Shown here: positions 43,921 to 51,732 of the stretch, in pieces | Layout of the letters: each line of letters opens with the position of its first letter | Position numbering within the stretch: the first letter of the stretch is position 1 | NCBI RefSeq assembly: GCF_004331485.1 | Contig: NZ_SJKD01000004.1 | Coordinates: forward strand, 186,001-250,000 | DNA from: Kribbella capetownensis | GTDB lineage: Bacteria; Actinomycetota; Actinomycetes; Propionibacteriales; Kribbellaceae | Length of the DNA: 64,000 nt | Direction: 5' to 3' | Made by a program: the position numbers and the translations under genes | Notes under the pieces: model-generated | What the model was told of the DNA's origin: nothing | Seen by the model: only the letters and a program-made list of their open reading frames with translations | Databases searched by the model: none

Positions 43921-44439
43921 TCAGGCGAGGACGCGGGAGATGCCGACGCCGCTGCGGGCGTCGCGGCCGTACTTGTCCACCTCGGCCGCGAGGTCCAGGC
44001 GGCGTACCCCTGCCTTCGCCCGGTCCTCGTCGGTGAGCAGGTCGGCGGGGATGATCCAGACGACCTCGAACTCGAGCCCGTTCGGGTCCTTGCCGTACAG
44101 GGACTTGGTGGTGCCGTGGTCGGACTGACCGACCAGGGCGCCGGCCTCGGTCAGGGTCGCGGCGAGGTCCTCGAGGTCGCCGAGGGTGTCCACCTCCCAG
44201 GCCAGGTGGTAGAGCCCGACGGTCGTCTGCCCGGCACCGGACGGGCCGGCCTGCGGGCCGAGTTCGAACAGGCCGAGGTCGTGGTCGTTGGTCGAGCCGG
44301 GCGCGCGGAGGAAGGCCGCGCCCTGGTAGGCGTCGCCGCCCTCGGTGTAGCCGAACCCGAGCACGTCGCGGTAGAAGGCGACACTCTCGGCCACGTTCCG
44401 CACGTACAGCACCGCATGGTTCAAGCGGAAGATCGCCAT
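43921..44439 (-). CDS. VOC-family (glyoxalase/catechol 2,3-dioxygenase-like) protein
   Basis: A 172-residue vicinal-oxygen-chelate protein with two beta-alpha-beta-beta-beta modules. The metal ligands are the histidine in RLNHAVLYV, the histidine in GLYHLAWEV and the glutamate in GLEFEVVWI. Members open aromatic rings or act on glyoxal-type substrates with Fe or Ni. The upstream GTTGA/TCAAC repeat suggests regulation by a MarR-type factor. It is convergent with the GMC gene. Confidence 0.82.
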   Translation of the reverse strand: MAIFRLNHAVLYVRNVAESVAFYRDVLGFGYTEGGDAYQGAAFLRAPGSTNDHDLGLFELGPQAGPSGAGQTTVGLYHLAWEVDTLGDLEDLAATLTEAGALVGQSDHGTTKSLYGKDPNGLEFEVVWIIPADLLTDEDRAKAGVRRLDLAAEVDKYGRDARSGVGISRVLA

Positions 44440-44476
44440 CGAACAAACCTCTCTCGTCGGGACTCTTCCGATGATA

Positions 44477-44490
44477 GTTGAAGACTCAAC
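44477..44490. promoter_or_regulatory. GTTGA-N4-TCAAC inverted repeat upstream of VOC gene
   Basis: GTTGAAGACTCAAC, a 5-bp inverted repeat with 4-nt spacing, lies 38 bp upstream of the VOC start. TTGA/TCAA half-sites are typical for MarR-family operators. The cognate regulator is not in the window. Confidence 0.35.
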
Positions 44491-44502
44491 CGAAAGCCAC
44501 GG

Positions 44503-45231
44503 CTAGCGGCGACGCGGTCTGCCGGTCCTCTTCCCGGCACCCTTGGCCAGGGCCTTCTTGGCCGGGGCCTTCTTGACCGGAGCCTTCTTGGCGGGCGTTT
44601 TCCCGGTCGGCGTCTTGGCCGCGGGTTGTGCGCCGCGGCTGCTGTTGACCGTCCGGCCGCGGACGATCCCGATGAACTGCTCCACCAGTTCTGACGTCTC
44701 GTCCTCGGGCCAGCACAACGCGACCTGCGACTCCGGCGCGTCCAGCAGCGGCCGGTAGGTGAGGTCCTTGCGGTGGTGCAGCCGGGCCAGCGACTGCGGT
44801 ACGACGAGCAACCCGGTGCCCATGGCAACGAGTGCGATCGCGTCCGCCGTGGTCGGGGGACGTTCGTCGATCACCCGTCCAGGTGGGCGTTCCCAGGCGA
44901 AGACGTCGTCCTGCGGGTAGAGCATGAGTTCGCCGGCCAGGTCGTCGGTGGTCACCTCGTCGGCCGCCGTCACCAGGTGGTCCTTCGGAACCACGACCAC
45001 CGTCTGCTCGACGTACAAGGGGATGGCGTGCAGGCCGTCGCGGTCGATCGGCAGCCGGAGGAGTACGGCGTCCGCCTCGCCGCGACGTACCAGGGCCGGT
45101 GCTTCGGCGGCGGTGACCTGGATCAGCTCCAGCGGGATCCGGGGCAGGCGCTCGGCCCACATCCGCACCCACTTGGCAGGTGTCACGCCGGGCACGTAGC
45201 CCAGCCGGAAGGTGGGTCGCGGGCCGGTCAC
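44503..45231 (-). CDS. LysR substrate-binding-domain protein without HTH, Lys-rich tail
   Basis: A 242-residue protein that starts directly with the effector domain of LysR regulators (FRLGYVPGVTPAKWVRMWAERLP, VRRGEADAVLLRLP, LVAMGTGLLVVPQSLARL). There is no N-terminal helix-turn-helix. The last ~40 residues are Lys/Ala/Pro repeats (AKKAPVKKAPAKKAL), similar to histone H1-like tails, and could bind DNA or RNA non-specifically. This combination beside a DUF5997 gene is a recurring actinobacterial pair. GTG 45231 is used. Function unknown. Confidence 0.78.
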   Translation of the reverse strand: MTGPRPTFRLGYVPGVTPAKWVRMWAERLPRIPLELIQVTAAEAPALVRRGEADAVLLRLPIDRDGLHAIPLYVEQTVVVVPKDHLVTAADEVTTDDLAGELMLYPQDDVFAWERPPGRVIDERPPTTADAIALVAMGTGLLVVPQSLARLHHRKDLTYRPLLDAPESQVALCWPEDETSELVEQFIGIVRGRTVNSSRGAQPAAKTPTGKTPAKKAPVKKAPAKKALAKGAGKRTGRPRRR

Positions 45232-45279
45232 GGTGGCCAGGTTACCGGGCGTGACGGTGGCGGTCGCTAGTCTTGCCGC

Positions 45280-45672
45280 ATGACGGCGCGTAAGACACCC
45301 CAGACGATGAAACCGGCCACGGCGGCCAAGAAGCTCGGGGTGTACCTCCAGGCGACCCCCGCGGAGTTCCAGCAGGGCGCGGTCTCCCGCGACGAGCTGA
45401 ACGCGCTCCAGACCGACCCGCCCGAGTGGCTCCGCGAGCTGCGCCGGACCGGTCCGCACCCGCGGCCCGTCGTCGCGGCCAAGCTCGGCGTCTCGATCAG
45501 CGGCCTCGCCCGGGCCGGCATCTCCGAGGCGCTGACCACGGACGAGATCGAGGCCATCAAGTCGGAGAACCCCGACTGGCTCGAGCACGAACGGGCCACC
45601 CAGGCCGACGTCCGCCGCCAGGCCGCCGAGCTCAGGAACAAGACGGACCCAAGGCCCGACCCCTTGACGTGA
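45280..45672 (+). CDS. DUF5997-family protein
   Basis: A 130-residue cytosolic protein. QTMKPATAAKKLGVYLQATP, DPPEWLRELRRTGPHPRPVV and AKLGVSISGLARAGI are the family's typical blocks. No enzyme motif is seen. The segment AAKLGVSISGLARAG resembles a helix-turn-helix. It is divergent from the LysR-domain gene, a conserved pairing suggesting a joint role. Function unknown. Confidence 0.8.
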   Translation: MTARKTPQTMKPATAAKKLGVYLQATPAEFQQGAVSRDELNALQTDPPEWLRELRRTGPHPRPVVAAKLGVSISGLARAGISEALTTDEIEAIKSENPDWLEHERATQADVRRQAAELRNKTDPRPDPLT

Positions 45673-45690
45673 CCCGTCACTCAGGCACTA

Positions 45691-45710
45691 TTTTCGGTCA
45701 TGACCGTAAA
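45691..45710. promoter_or_regulatory. CATG-centred palindrome upstream of module B
   Basis: TTTTCGGTCATGACCGTAAA is a palindrome with 9 of 10 pairs matching, 36 bp upstream of the solute-binding protein start. It shares the CGGTCATG core and GTAA end with the site at 33292-33311 before module A. The two similar promoter palindromes are the main evidence for one regulon. Confidence 0.68.
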
Positions 45711-45746
45711 TGCGGTTACCGCCGTGCGTGCGTCTGGGAGGTCCTG

Positions 45747-47015
45747 ATGAAGGTCGGAGTCAGCCGGGTCGTGGGGTCCGTGGCCGCAGTAGCGGTAGTG
45801 GCCGGATTGAGTGCGTGCGGCGGTTCCAGCGGTTCCGGTGGGTCCTCGGACCAGGCGGTCGTGACGGTCTGGATGTACCCCGTGATCGCCGACGAGAAGG
45901 CGGCCACGACGTACTGGACGCAGATCGAGAAGGACTTCGAGGCGGCCAACAGCGGGATCGACCTGCGGATCGAGCAGCAGCCCTGGGCGAACCGGGACCA
46001 GAAGCTGGCGACCGCGTTCTCCGGCGGCAAGGGCCCCGACGTCCTGCTGCTCGGGCCGGACCAGATCCCGCAGTTCGTCACGTCCGGCTCACTCGAACCG
46101 GTCGACAAGGTGCTGGACGCGGACAAGGACAAGTTCCTGCCCGGTGCTCTGGACGCGCTGAAGGTCGACGGCAAGCTGTACGCGGTGCCGATCTATCACA
46201 CGGTCACCACGACGGTTTACAACAAGAAACTGCTGGCGAAGGCCGGTATCACCAAGCCGCCGGAGACCTGGGACGAGATCAAGGCCGCCGTGCCGAAGTT
46301 CAAGCAGGCCGGCGTCGCCACGCTGGACTACTCCGCCTCGCCGGAGGCGTCGCTGAACCTCAGCTTCTACCCGCTGCTGTGGCAGGCCGGCGGCAAGGTG
46401 TTCGCCGATGACGGCAAGTCGGTGGCGTTCAACCAGGCACCCGGCGTCGAGGCGCTGACGTTCCTGAAGGGCCTGTACGACGACGGCGGAATCCCGAAGA
46501 GCGCCCTGTCGAACGCGAACGTGGTCGCCGACCAGGCGCTCGGCAAGCAGCAGGTGGCGATGGGCTTCACCAACACCCTGATCGACGCCAAGACCGTGGC
46601 CGCGAGCTGGGGCGCCGCGAACGTCGTGGTCGGCGTACCGCTGGAGAACAAGAAGCGGGTCGGGTTCGGGCTGCCCGGCGGGCTCGCGGTGAACGCGGGA
46701 TCGAAGGACGTCGATGCGGCGGAGAAGTTCCTCGGCTTCATGACCCAGCCGAAGCAGGAGATCAGCCTCGCCACCGCGTCCAACTTCCTGTCCCCGCGCA
46801 CGGACGCGCCGGTGCCGGCCGCCGACGAGCAGGCGAAGAAGTTCGAGGAAGCACTGCAGTACGCCTACTCCGGCGAGGTCAACCCGGCCGCCCGCCAGGT
46901 GATGACGTTGCTGTCGGTCGAGATCCAGGCCGTGCTGACCGGCAAGAAGACACCGCAGGAAGCCCTCGACGCGGCGGCCAAGCAGTCCAACGATCTGCTC
47001 TCCAGACAGCGCTGA
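45747..47015 (+). CDS. ABC transporter substrate-binding lipoprotein (module B)
   Basis: A 422-residue solute-binding protein. A signal sequence ends in a lipobox GLSAC (lipid-modified Cys near residue 23), followed by a Gly/Ser linker. The mature protein is of the family 1 sugar-binding type (VTVWMYPVIADEKAATTYW; GKLYAVPIYHTVTTTVYNKK). ATG 45747 follows GGGAGG. No permease or ATPase gene is nearby, so it must share a transporter or act as a sensor. It is the first gene behind the CATG palindrome and four bases upstream of the degenerate amidohydrolase gene. Confidence 0.88.
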   Translation: MKVGVSRVVGSVAAVAVVAGLSACGGSSGSGGSSDQAVVTVWMYPVIADEKAATTYWTQIEKDFEAANSGIDLRIEQQPWANRDQKLATAFSGGKGPDVLLLGPDQIPQFVTSGSLEPVDKVLDADKDKFLPGALDALKVDGKLYAVPIYHTVTTTVYNKKLLAKAGITKPPETWDEIKAAVPKFKQAGVATLDYSASPEASLNLSFYPLLWQAGGKVFADDGKSVAFNQAPGVEALTFLKGLYDDGGIPKSALSNANVVADQALGKQQVAMGFTNTLIDAKTVAASWGAANVVVGVPLENKKRVGFGLPGGLAVNAGSKDVDAAEKFLGFMTQPKQEISLATASNFLSPRTDAPVPAADEQAKKFEEALQYAYSGEVNPAARQVMTLLSVEIQAVLTGKKTPQEALDAAAKQSNDLLSRQR

Positions 47016-47019
47016 CCGG

Positions 47020-47703
47020 ATGAGAGTGGTCGACGTCAATCGCATCGTCGGTCCGGTGCCGACGGGCGACGTACCAAGTGCGGACGCGCCGGGTCTGCTC
47101 GCCGAGCTCGACCGGTTGGCGATCAACGCGGCGTGTGTGGTGCATTCGCACGATCTGTACTACGACCCGACCGCGGCGGCTGAGCTGCCGGCGGATCCAC
47201 GGCTGATCCGGGTGCCGGTCGCCGTACCCGGGCCGTTGGGAACCGGCGTGCCGGCGGGTGCTCGGGTGGTGCGGATGTGTCCGGCCGAGCATCGCTTCCT
47301 GCTGACCGCGCCGCACGGGATCGCGTTGGCTCGCGAGCTGGCCGAGACCGGTGTCGCGGTGTTGCTGGCGCTGGAGTCGGTGGGTCCGGGGGAGATCCAC
47401 CGGCTCGCGACCGAGGTGCCGTCGTTGCGGATCGTAGTGATCAACACCGGCTACCGTGCGCTGCGCGAGCTCGCCGACCTGATGGACACGCATCCCGAGG
47501 TGCGGGTGGACACCGCGACGTTGTGCGGTCACCTGGCAGTGGAGTGGGTCGCACGCCGGTACGGCGCCCAGCGTGTTCTGTTCGGGACCGGTGCGCCACT
47601 GACCGACGACGCCGGCCCGCGGTTCCAGCTCGACCACCTGGAACTGCCCGCGGACGAGGTCGAACTGATTGCTAGCGGCAACATCCTGGAACTGCTCGGA
47701 TGA
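47020..47703 (+). CDS. Degenerate amidohydrolase-fold protein lacking metal ligands (module B)
   Basis: A 227-residue protein with amidohydrolase-like strand-helix order but no metal site: the HxH position reads RVVDVNRIVGP, and the usual GSD aspartate position reads LFGTGAPLTDD. The C-terminal segment (LDHLELPADEVELIASGNILELLG) matches the family end. It is most likely a pseudoenzyme partner of the intact enzyme encoded next, with a 4-base overlap (ATGA). The same intact/degenerate pairing occurs in module A. Confidence 0.72.
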   Translation: MRVVDVNRIVGPVPTGDVPSADAPGLLAELDRLAINAACVVHSHDLYYDPTAAAELPADPRLIRVPVAVPGPLGTGVPAGARVVRMCPAEHRFLLTAPHGIALARELAETGVAVLLALESVGPGEIHRLATEVPSLRIVVINTGYRALRELADLMDTHPEVRVDTATLCGHLAVEWVARRYGAQRVLFGTGAPLTDDAGPRFQLDHLELPADEVELIASGNILELLG

Positions 47704-48455
47704 CGGGCATCATCGACGCCCACGGTCATCTCGGGGCGTGGTTCGCCTTCGCGATCCCGGACAGTTCGACCGAGAGCCTGGTGCGCGTGATGGACGGCTG
47801 CGGCGTGGCCACGATGTGCGTCTCGCACATGCTCGCGATCGGCCCGGACTCCCGCGCCGGGAACGCCCTGCTGCTCCAGGAGATCGAGCGCTTTCCGGGA
47901 CGCTTTCTCGGGTACGCCGTCTACGACCCGCACGACCCCGAGGCCGCGCGACGGACAGCCGATTTGCTCGACGTGCCGGGGATGATCGGGCTGAAGCTGC
48001 ACCCGGACACGCATGAGCACGCGCTCGACGGACCAGGGTATGAAGCCGCCTTCGAGTTGGCGGCCGAGCGCGGCTGCGTCGTACTCGCCCACGGCATGTT
48101 CGGTTCGCCGTGGTGCGGTCCCCAGCACTTCGCGACCGTTGCCGCACGGCATCCGTCGGTGAAACTGTTGATGGGCCACGCCGGCCTGTTCCCGGCCGGG
48201 TTCCCTGCGGCTGCCGAGGTGGCGTCGAAGTACGCCAATGTGACGTTGGAGCTCTGCGGGTCGCGGACGACGGCGCGGCACGTGGCCGGGCTGGTCGATG
48301 CGGTGGGTGCGGACCGGATGGTCTTCGGGTCCGACGCGTTGTTCCTGGATCTGCGAGTCGGAGTCGGCCGGGTGCAACTCGCACCGATCGATCAGGCCGA
48401 CCGCGACCTGTTGCTGTTCGGCACGATGACTCGGCTCCTGGAGGGATGTCGATGA
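47700..48455 (+). CDS. Amidohydrolase-2 family enzyme with intact metal site (module B)
   Basis: A 251-residue TIM-barrel hydrolase. All ligands are present: HGH in IDAHGHLGAWF, lysine in IGLKLHPDTHEHALDG, histidines in VVLAHGMFG and LLMGHAGLF, and the aspartate in VFGSDALFLD. Family PF04909 covers decarboxylases and hydrolases of ring or lactone compounds. Start and stop overlap the neighbours by 4 bases each (ATGA), so it is tightly coupled to the degenerate partner and the DegT enzyme. Substrate unknown. Confidence 0.8.
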   Translation: MTGIIDAHGHLGAWFAFAIPDSSTESLVRVMDGCGVATMCVSHMLAIGPDSRAGNALLLQEIERFPGRFLGYAVYDPHDPEAARRTADLLDVPGMIGLKLHPDTHEHALDGPGYEAAFELAAERGCVVLAHGMFGSPWCGPQHFATVAARHPSVKLLMGHAGLFPAGFPAAAEVASKYANVTLELCGSRTTARHVAGLVDAVGADRMVFGSDALFLDLRVGVGRVQLAPIDQADRDLLLFGTMTRLLEGCR

Positions 48456-49627
48456 CAGAGGCAACGACTTTGGCGCTGGACGGTGGTAGTCCGGTCCGGA
48501 CCGCGAGCTGGCCGAGTTGGCCACCGCCCGCGACCGCGGAGCAGCGCGAGCTCCTGCTCGAGGTGCTCGACAGTGGTGACTGGGGTGCGACCTCCGGTCA
48601 GAAGGTGGCCGAGTTCACCACCGCCTTCGCCCAGTCGATCGGAGCGCAGTACGGCATCTCGGTCGTGAACGGGACGGTCGCGCTCTTCCTCGCGCTGCGC
48701 GCTCTCGGGGTCGGCCGGGACGACGAGGTGATCGTGCCTGCGTACACGTTCGTCGCGAGCGCGACCGCGGTGGTGCTGGCCGGCGCGCGACCGGTGCTGG
48801 CCGACGTCACGCCGGAGACGCTCCACCTCGACCCGGCCGCGGTCGGGCGGCTGATCGGGCCGCGGACGAAGGCGATCATGCCGGTACATCTCGCCGGAGC
48901 TCCCGCGGAGGTGGATGCGTTGCGAGAGTACGGCGTACCTCTCGTCGAGGACGCGGCGCAGGCGCATGGCGCGACCTGGCGTGATCGACCGGTCGGGACG
49001 CTGGGTGATGCCGCGTGCTTCAGCTTCCAGTCCAGCAAGGCGATGACGGCCGGCGAGGGCGGGCTGATCGTGACGGACGACGAGGCCGTGTACCGGAAGG
49101 TCTGGGCGCTGCACAACGTCGGCCGGAGTCTCGAGGGCGAGTGGTACGAGCATCCGGATGTCGGGTGGAACCTGCGGATGACCGAGTTTCAGGCCGCCGT
49201 GCTGCTGCCGCAACTCGGCGTACTGGACGACCAGGTGAAGACCCGGCATCGCGCGGTGGAGTTCCTCCGCCGGGAGCTGGCCGACGTTGATGGTCTGGAG
49301 GTCCTGCCGGAGCCGCCGGGCACCACCGCGAGCAGCCATCACCTCGGCCTGGTCCGCTACGACCCGGCTGCGTTCGGCGGGCACGGCAAGGACTACTTCC
49401 TCGCGGCGATGGCGGCCGAAGGGGTTCCGCTGGATTCCGGCTACCGCTCGCTGTCGCGAGAGAGCGCGCTTCAGGCCTACTCCGACCTGCAGCCGTGCCC
49501 GGTCGCGGAACAGGCCGCGGACACGGTCGTGTGGATCCGCCAGAGTCTGCTGATGGCAGACGAGACGGAGCTGTCCGACATCGTCACCGCCGCGACGAAG
49601 GTGCAGCGGGCGTTCGTCAGCTCGTGA
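48452..49627 (+). CDS. DegT/DnrJ/EryC1-family aminotransferase (module B)
   Basis: A 391-residue PLP aminotransferase. LALDGGSPVRTASWPSWPPP at the N-terminus is typical of the StsC/inosose aminotransferase branch. The PLP lysine is K196 in FSFQSSKAMTAGEGG; VVNGTVALFLAL and VEDAAQAHGA hold the cofactor. It should aminate a keto-sugar or keto-cyclitol. ATG 48452 overlaps the amidohydrolase stop (ATGA). Its end overlaps the convergent aminotransferase gene by 11 bases. Confidence 0.85.
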   Translation: MTEATTLALDGGSPVRTASWPSWPPPATAEQRELLLEVLDSGDWGATSGQKVAEFTTAFAQSIGAQYGISVVNGTVALFLALRALGVGRDDEVIVPAYTFVASATAVVLAGARPVLADVTPETLHLDPAAVGRLIGPRTKAIMPVHLAGAPAEVDALREYGVPLVEDAAQAHGATWRDRPVGTLGDAACFSFQSSKAMTAGEGGLIVTDDEAVYRKVWALHNVGRSLEGEWYEHPDVGWNLRMTEFQAAVLLPQLGVLDDQVKTRHRAVEFLRRELADVDGLEVLPEPPGTTASSHHLGLVRYDPAAFGGHGKDYFLAAMAAEGVPLDSGYRSLSRESALQAYSDLQPCPVAEQAADTVVWIRQSLLMADETELSDIVTAATKVQRAFVSS

Positions 49628-50777
49628 CCAGTGCCTCGAAGGCGTCGAGGGCACGCCGGATGTTCTCGACCGAGTTCGCGTACGAGAACCGCAGGTGGTC
49701 TTCGCCGTACGCGCCGAAGGATGTGCCCGGCAGACAGGCGACCCCCGCCTCGTCGAGCAGCCGATCGGCCAGCGTCGCCGCGGACAACCCGAGCTCACCG
49801 ATGTTCGGGAACGCGTAGAACGCTCCACCCGGCTCGACACACGACACACCCGGTACGGCGTTCAGTCCGGAGACGATCACTTCCCGGCGTTCCCGGAACG
49901 CCTCGAGCATCCGCTCGACGTCGTCCCACGGTCCTTCCAAGGCGGCAATCGCGGCGTACTGACTGAAGGCCGACGTGCACGAGACCGAATTGATCAGCAG
50001 CCGGGTCACGGGCTCGACCAGCGGCTGCGGGAACACACCGAACCCGAGCCGCCAGCCGGTCATCGCGAACGTCTTCGACCAGCCGTCGAGCAGGATGGTC
50101 CGCTCGGCCATGCCGTCGACGTCCAGCACGCTGTGGTGGTCCCCGTCGTACCGCAGTGCCCAGTAGACCTCGTCGCTGAGTACGACGAGGTCGTTGGCGA
50201 TCGCGATCTCGGCGATCGCCTCCAACTGCTCGGGTGTCGAGGCACTGCCGCACGGGTTGTGCGGGGAGTTGAGGATCAGCAGTTTGGTCCGGTCGGTGAC
50301 CAGCGACGCGAGCTCCTCGGGGTCGATGACGAACCCGTTCTCCTCGCGCAGCGGCACCGGCACCGGTTTGGCGCCGGCGAACGCGGCGATCGAGGCGTAC
50401 ATCGGGAAGCCCGGGTCCGGGTAGAGGACCTCGTCGCCCTCCTCGCACAGCGCCATGATCGTGAAGAACATGATCGGCTTGGCGCCCGGCGTGACGAGCA
50501 CCTTGTCCGGCGTCGTGGTCAGCCGGCCGGTGCGCTCGAGGAAGTCCGCGACCGCGGTCCGCAGTTCGGGGATGCCCGGTGCCGGCACGTAGTGCGTATG
50601 GCCCTTGTCCAGCGCCTGCTGCGCGGCGGCGACGACATGCTCGGGTGTGTCGAAGTCCGGTTCGCCGATCTCGAGGTGCACGATCTCGCGGCCGCGTGCC
50701 TCCAGGGCCTTCGCCTTGGCCAGCACCTCGAACGCCGATTCGGTACCCAGTCGATTCATCCGCCCAGCAAGCTTCAC
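49617..50777 (-). CDS. PLP-dependent class I/II aminotransferase
   Basis: A 386-residue fold-type I enzyme. VHLEIGEPDFDTP, NSPHNPCGSAST and the Schiff-base lysine K235 in DGWSKTFAMTGWRLGFG are the class I motifs; the final arginine lies in HLRFSYANS. It transfers amino groups from amino acids to 2-oxo acids; aspartate or aromatic donors are possible. GTG 50777 gives the VKLAGRMNRLGTES start usual for this subgroup; no strong ribosome site is seen, so ATG 50759 is an alternative. Confidence 0.85.
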   Translation of the reverse strand: MKLAGRMNRLGTESAFEVLAKAKALEARGREIVHLEIGEPDFDTPEHVVAAAQQALDKGHTHYVPAPGIPELRTAVADFLERTGRLTTTPDKVLVTPGAKPIMFFTIMALCEEGDEVLYPDPGFPMYASIAAFAGAKPVPVPLREENGFVIDPEELASLVTDRTKLLILNSPHNPCGSASTPEQLEAIAEIAIANDLVVLSDEVYWALRYDGDHHSVLDVDGMAERTILLDGWSKTFAMTGWRLGFGVFPQPLVEPVTRLLINSVSCTSAFSQYAAIAALEGPWDDVERMLEAFRERREVIVSGLNAVPGVSCVEPGGAFYAFPNIGELGLSAATLADRLLDEAGVACLPGTSFGAYGEDHLRFSYANSVENIRRALDAFEALVTS

Positions 50778-50883
50778 GGCTTCGAGCCTAGGCCGAGTGT
50801 CCACTTCCTGGCCAACGGTCCTGTGTCGTGAGACGCGTGCCATCATCGGATGGTCGGTCAGCGAGCGACTCGAAGGAGTGCGG

Positions 50884-51732
50884 ATGGCACGGGTAGCGGT
50901 CACCGGAAGCAGCGGGAAACTCGGCCGGGTGGTGGTCGATCACCTGCAGGACAACGGCTGGGACGTGGTCGCCCTGGACCAGGCACCGCCGGCGCGGACC
51001 GGTGTCGTGGCGTCGCGGGTCGACCTGACCGATTTCGGCCAGGCCTACGAGGCGATCGCCGGAATCGACGACCGCCACGACGGTGTCGACGCCGTCGTCC
51101 ATCTGGCCGCCGTCCCGGCGCCCGGACTACGGCCGAACGCGGCGACCTTCCACAACAACATGACGGCGACGTACAACGTGTTCTCGGCGGCCCTGCGGTC
51201 CGGAGTCCGCAACATCGTCTGGGCGTCCAGCGAGACCGTGCTCGGCCTGCCGTTCGACGAGTTCCCGCCGTACGTGCCGGTCGACGAGGACTACCCGCCG
51301 CGGCCGAACAGCACGTACTCGCTGGTGAAGACCCTCGAGGAGGAGCTGGCCCGCCAGCTGTGCCGGTGGCATCCGGACCTGAAGCTGATCGGCCTGCGGT
51401 TCTCGAACGTGATGTACCCCGAGGACTACGCGCGCTTCCCGTCGTTCGACGCCGACGCGCAGGCGCGCAAGTGGAACCTCTGGGGCTACATCGACGCCCG
51501 CGACGGCGCGCAGGCCGTCCGCCGCGCGCTCGACTACGACATCACCGGCACCGACGTGTTCATCGTCGCCAACGCCGACACGGTGATGTCACGGCCGAAC
51601 GAGGAGCTTCTGGCCGAGGTGTTCCCCGGCGTACCCGTCAAGCGCCCGTTCGGCCCGAACGACACCCTGCTGTCCATCGACAAGGCCCGCCGCCTGCTCG
51701 GCTACGAACCCGAGCACTCCTGGCGCGACTAG
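50884..51732 (+). CDS. NAD-dependent epimerase/dehydratase (extended SDR)
   Basis: A 282-residue short-chain reductase. The NAD-binding motif VTGSSGKLGRVV is near residues 6-17; the catalytic serine lies in VWASSETVLG and the YxxxK pair in YSLVKTLEEE. The pattern resembles uronate dehydrogenases and sugar epimerases. ATG 50884 follows AAGGAG. It could belong to the sugar pathway suggested by module B just upstream, but it has its own promoter region. Confidence 0.82.
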   Translation: MARVAVTGSSGKLGRVVVDHLQDNGWDVVALDQAPPARTGVVASRVDLTDFGQAYEAIAGIDDRHDGVDAVVHLAAVPAPGLRPNAATFHNNMTATYNVFSAALRSGVRNIVWASSETVLGLPFDEFPPYVPVDEDYPPRPNSTYSLVKTLEEELARQLCRWHPDLKLIGLRFSNVMYPEDYARFPSFDADAQARKWNLWGYIDARDGAQAVRRALDYDITGTDVFIVANADTVMSRPNEELLAEVFPGVPVKRPFGPNDTLLSIDKARRLLGYEPEHSWRD

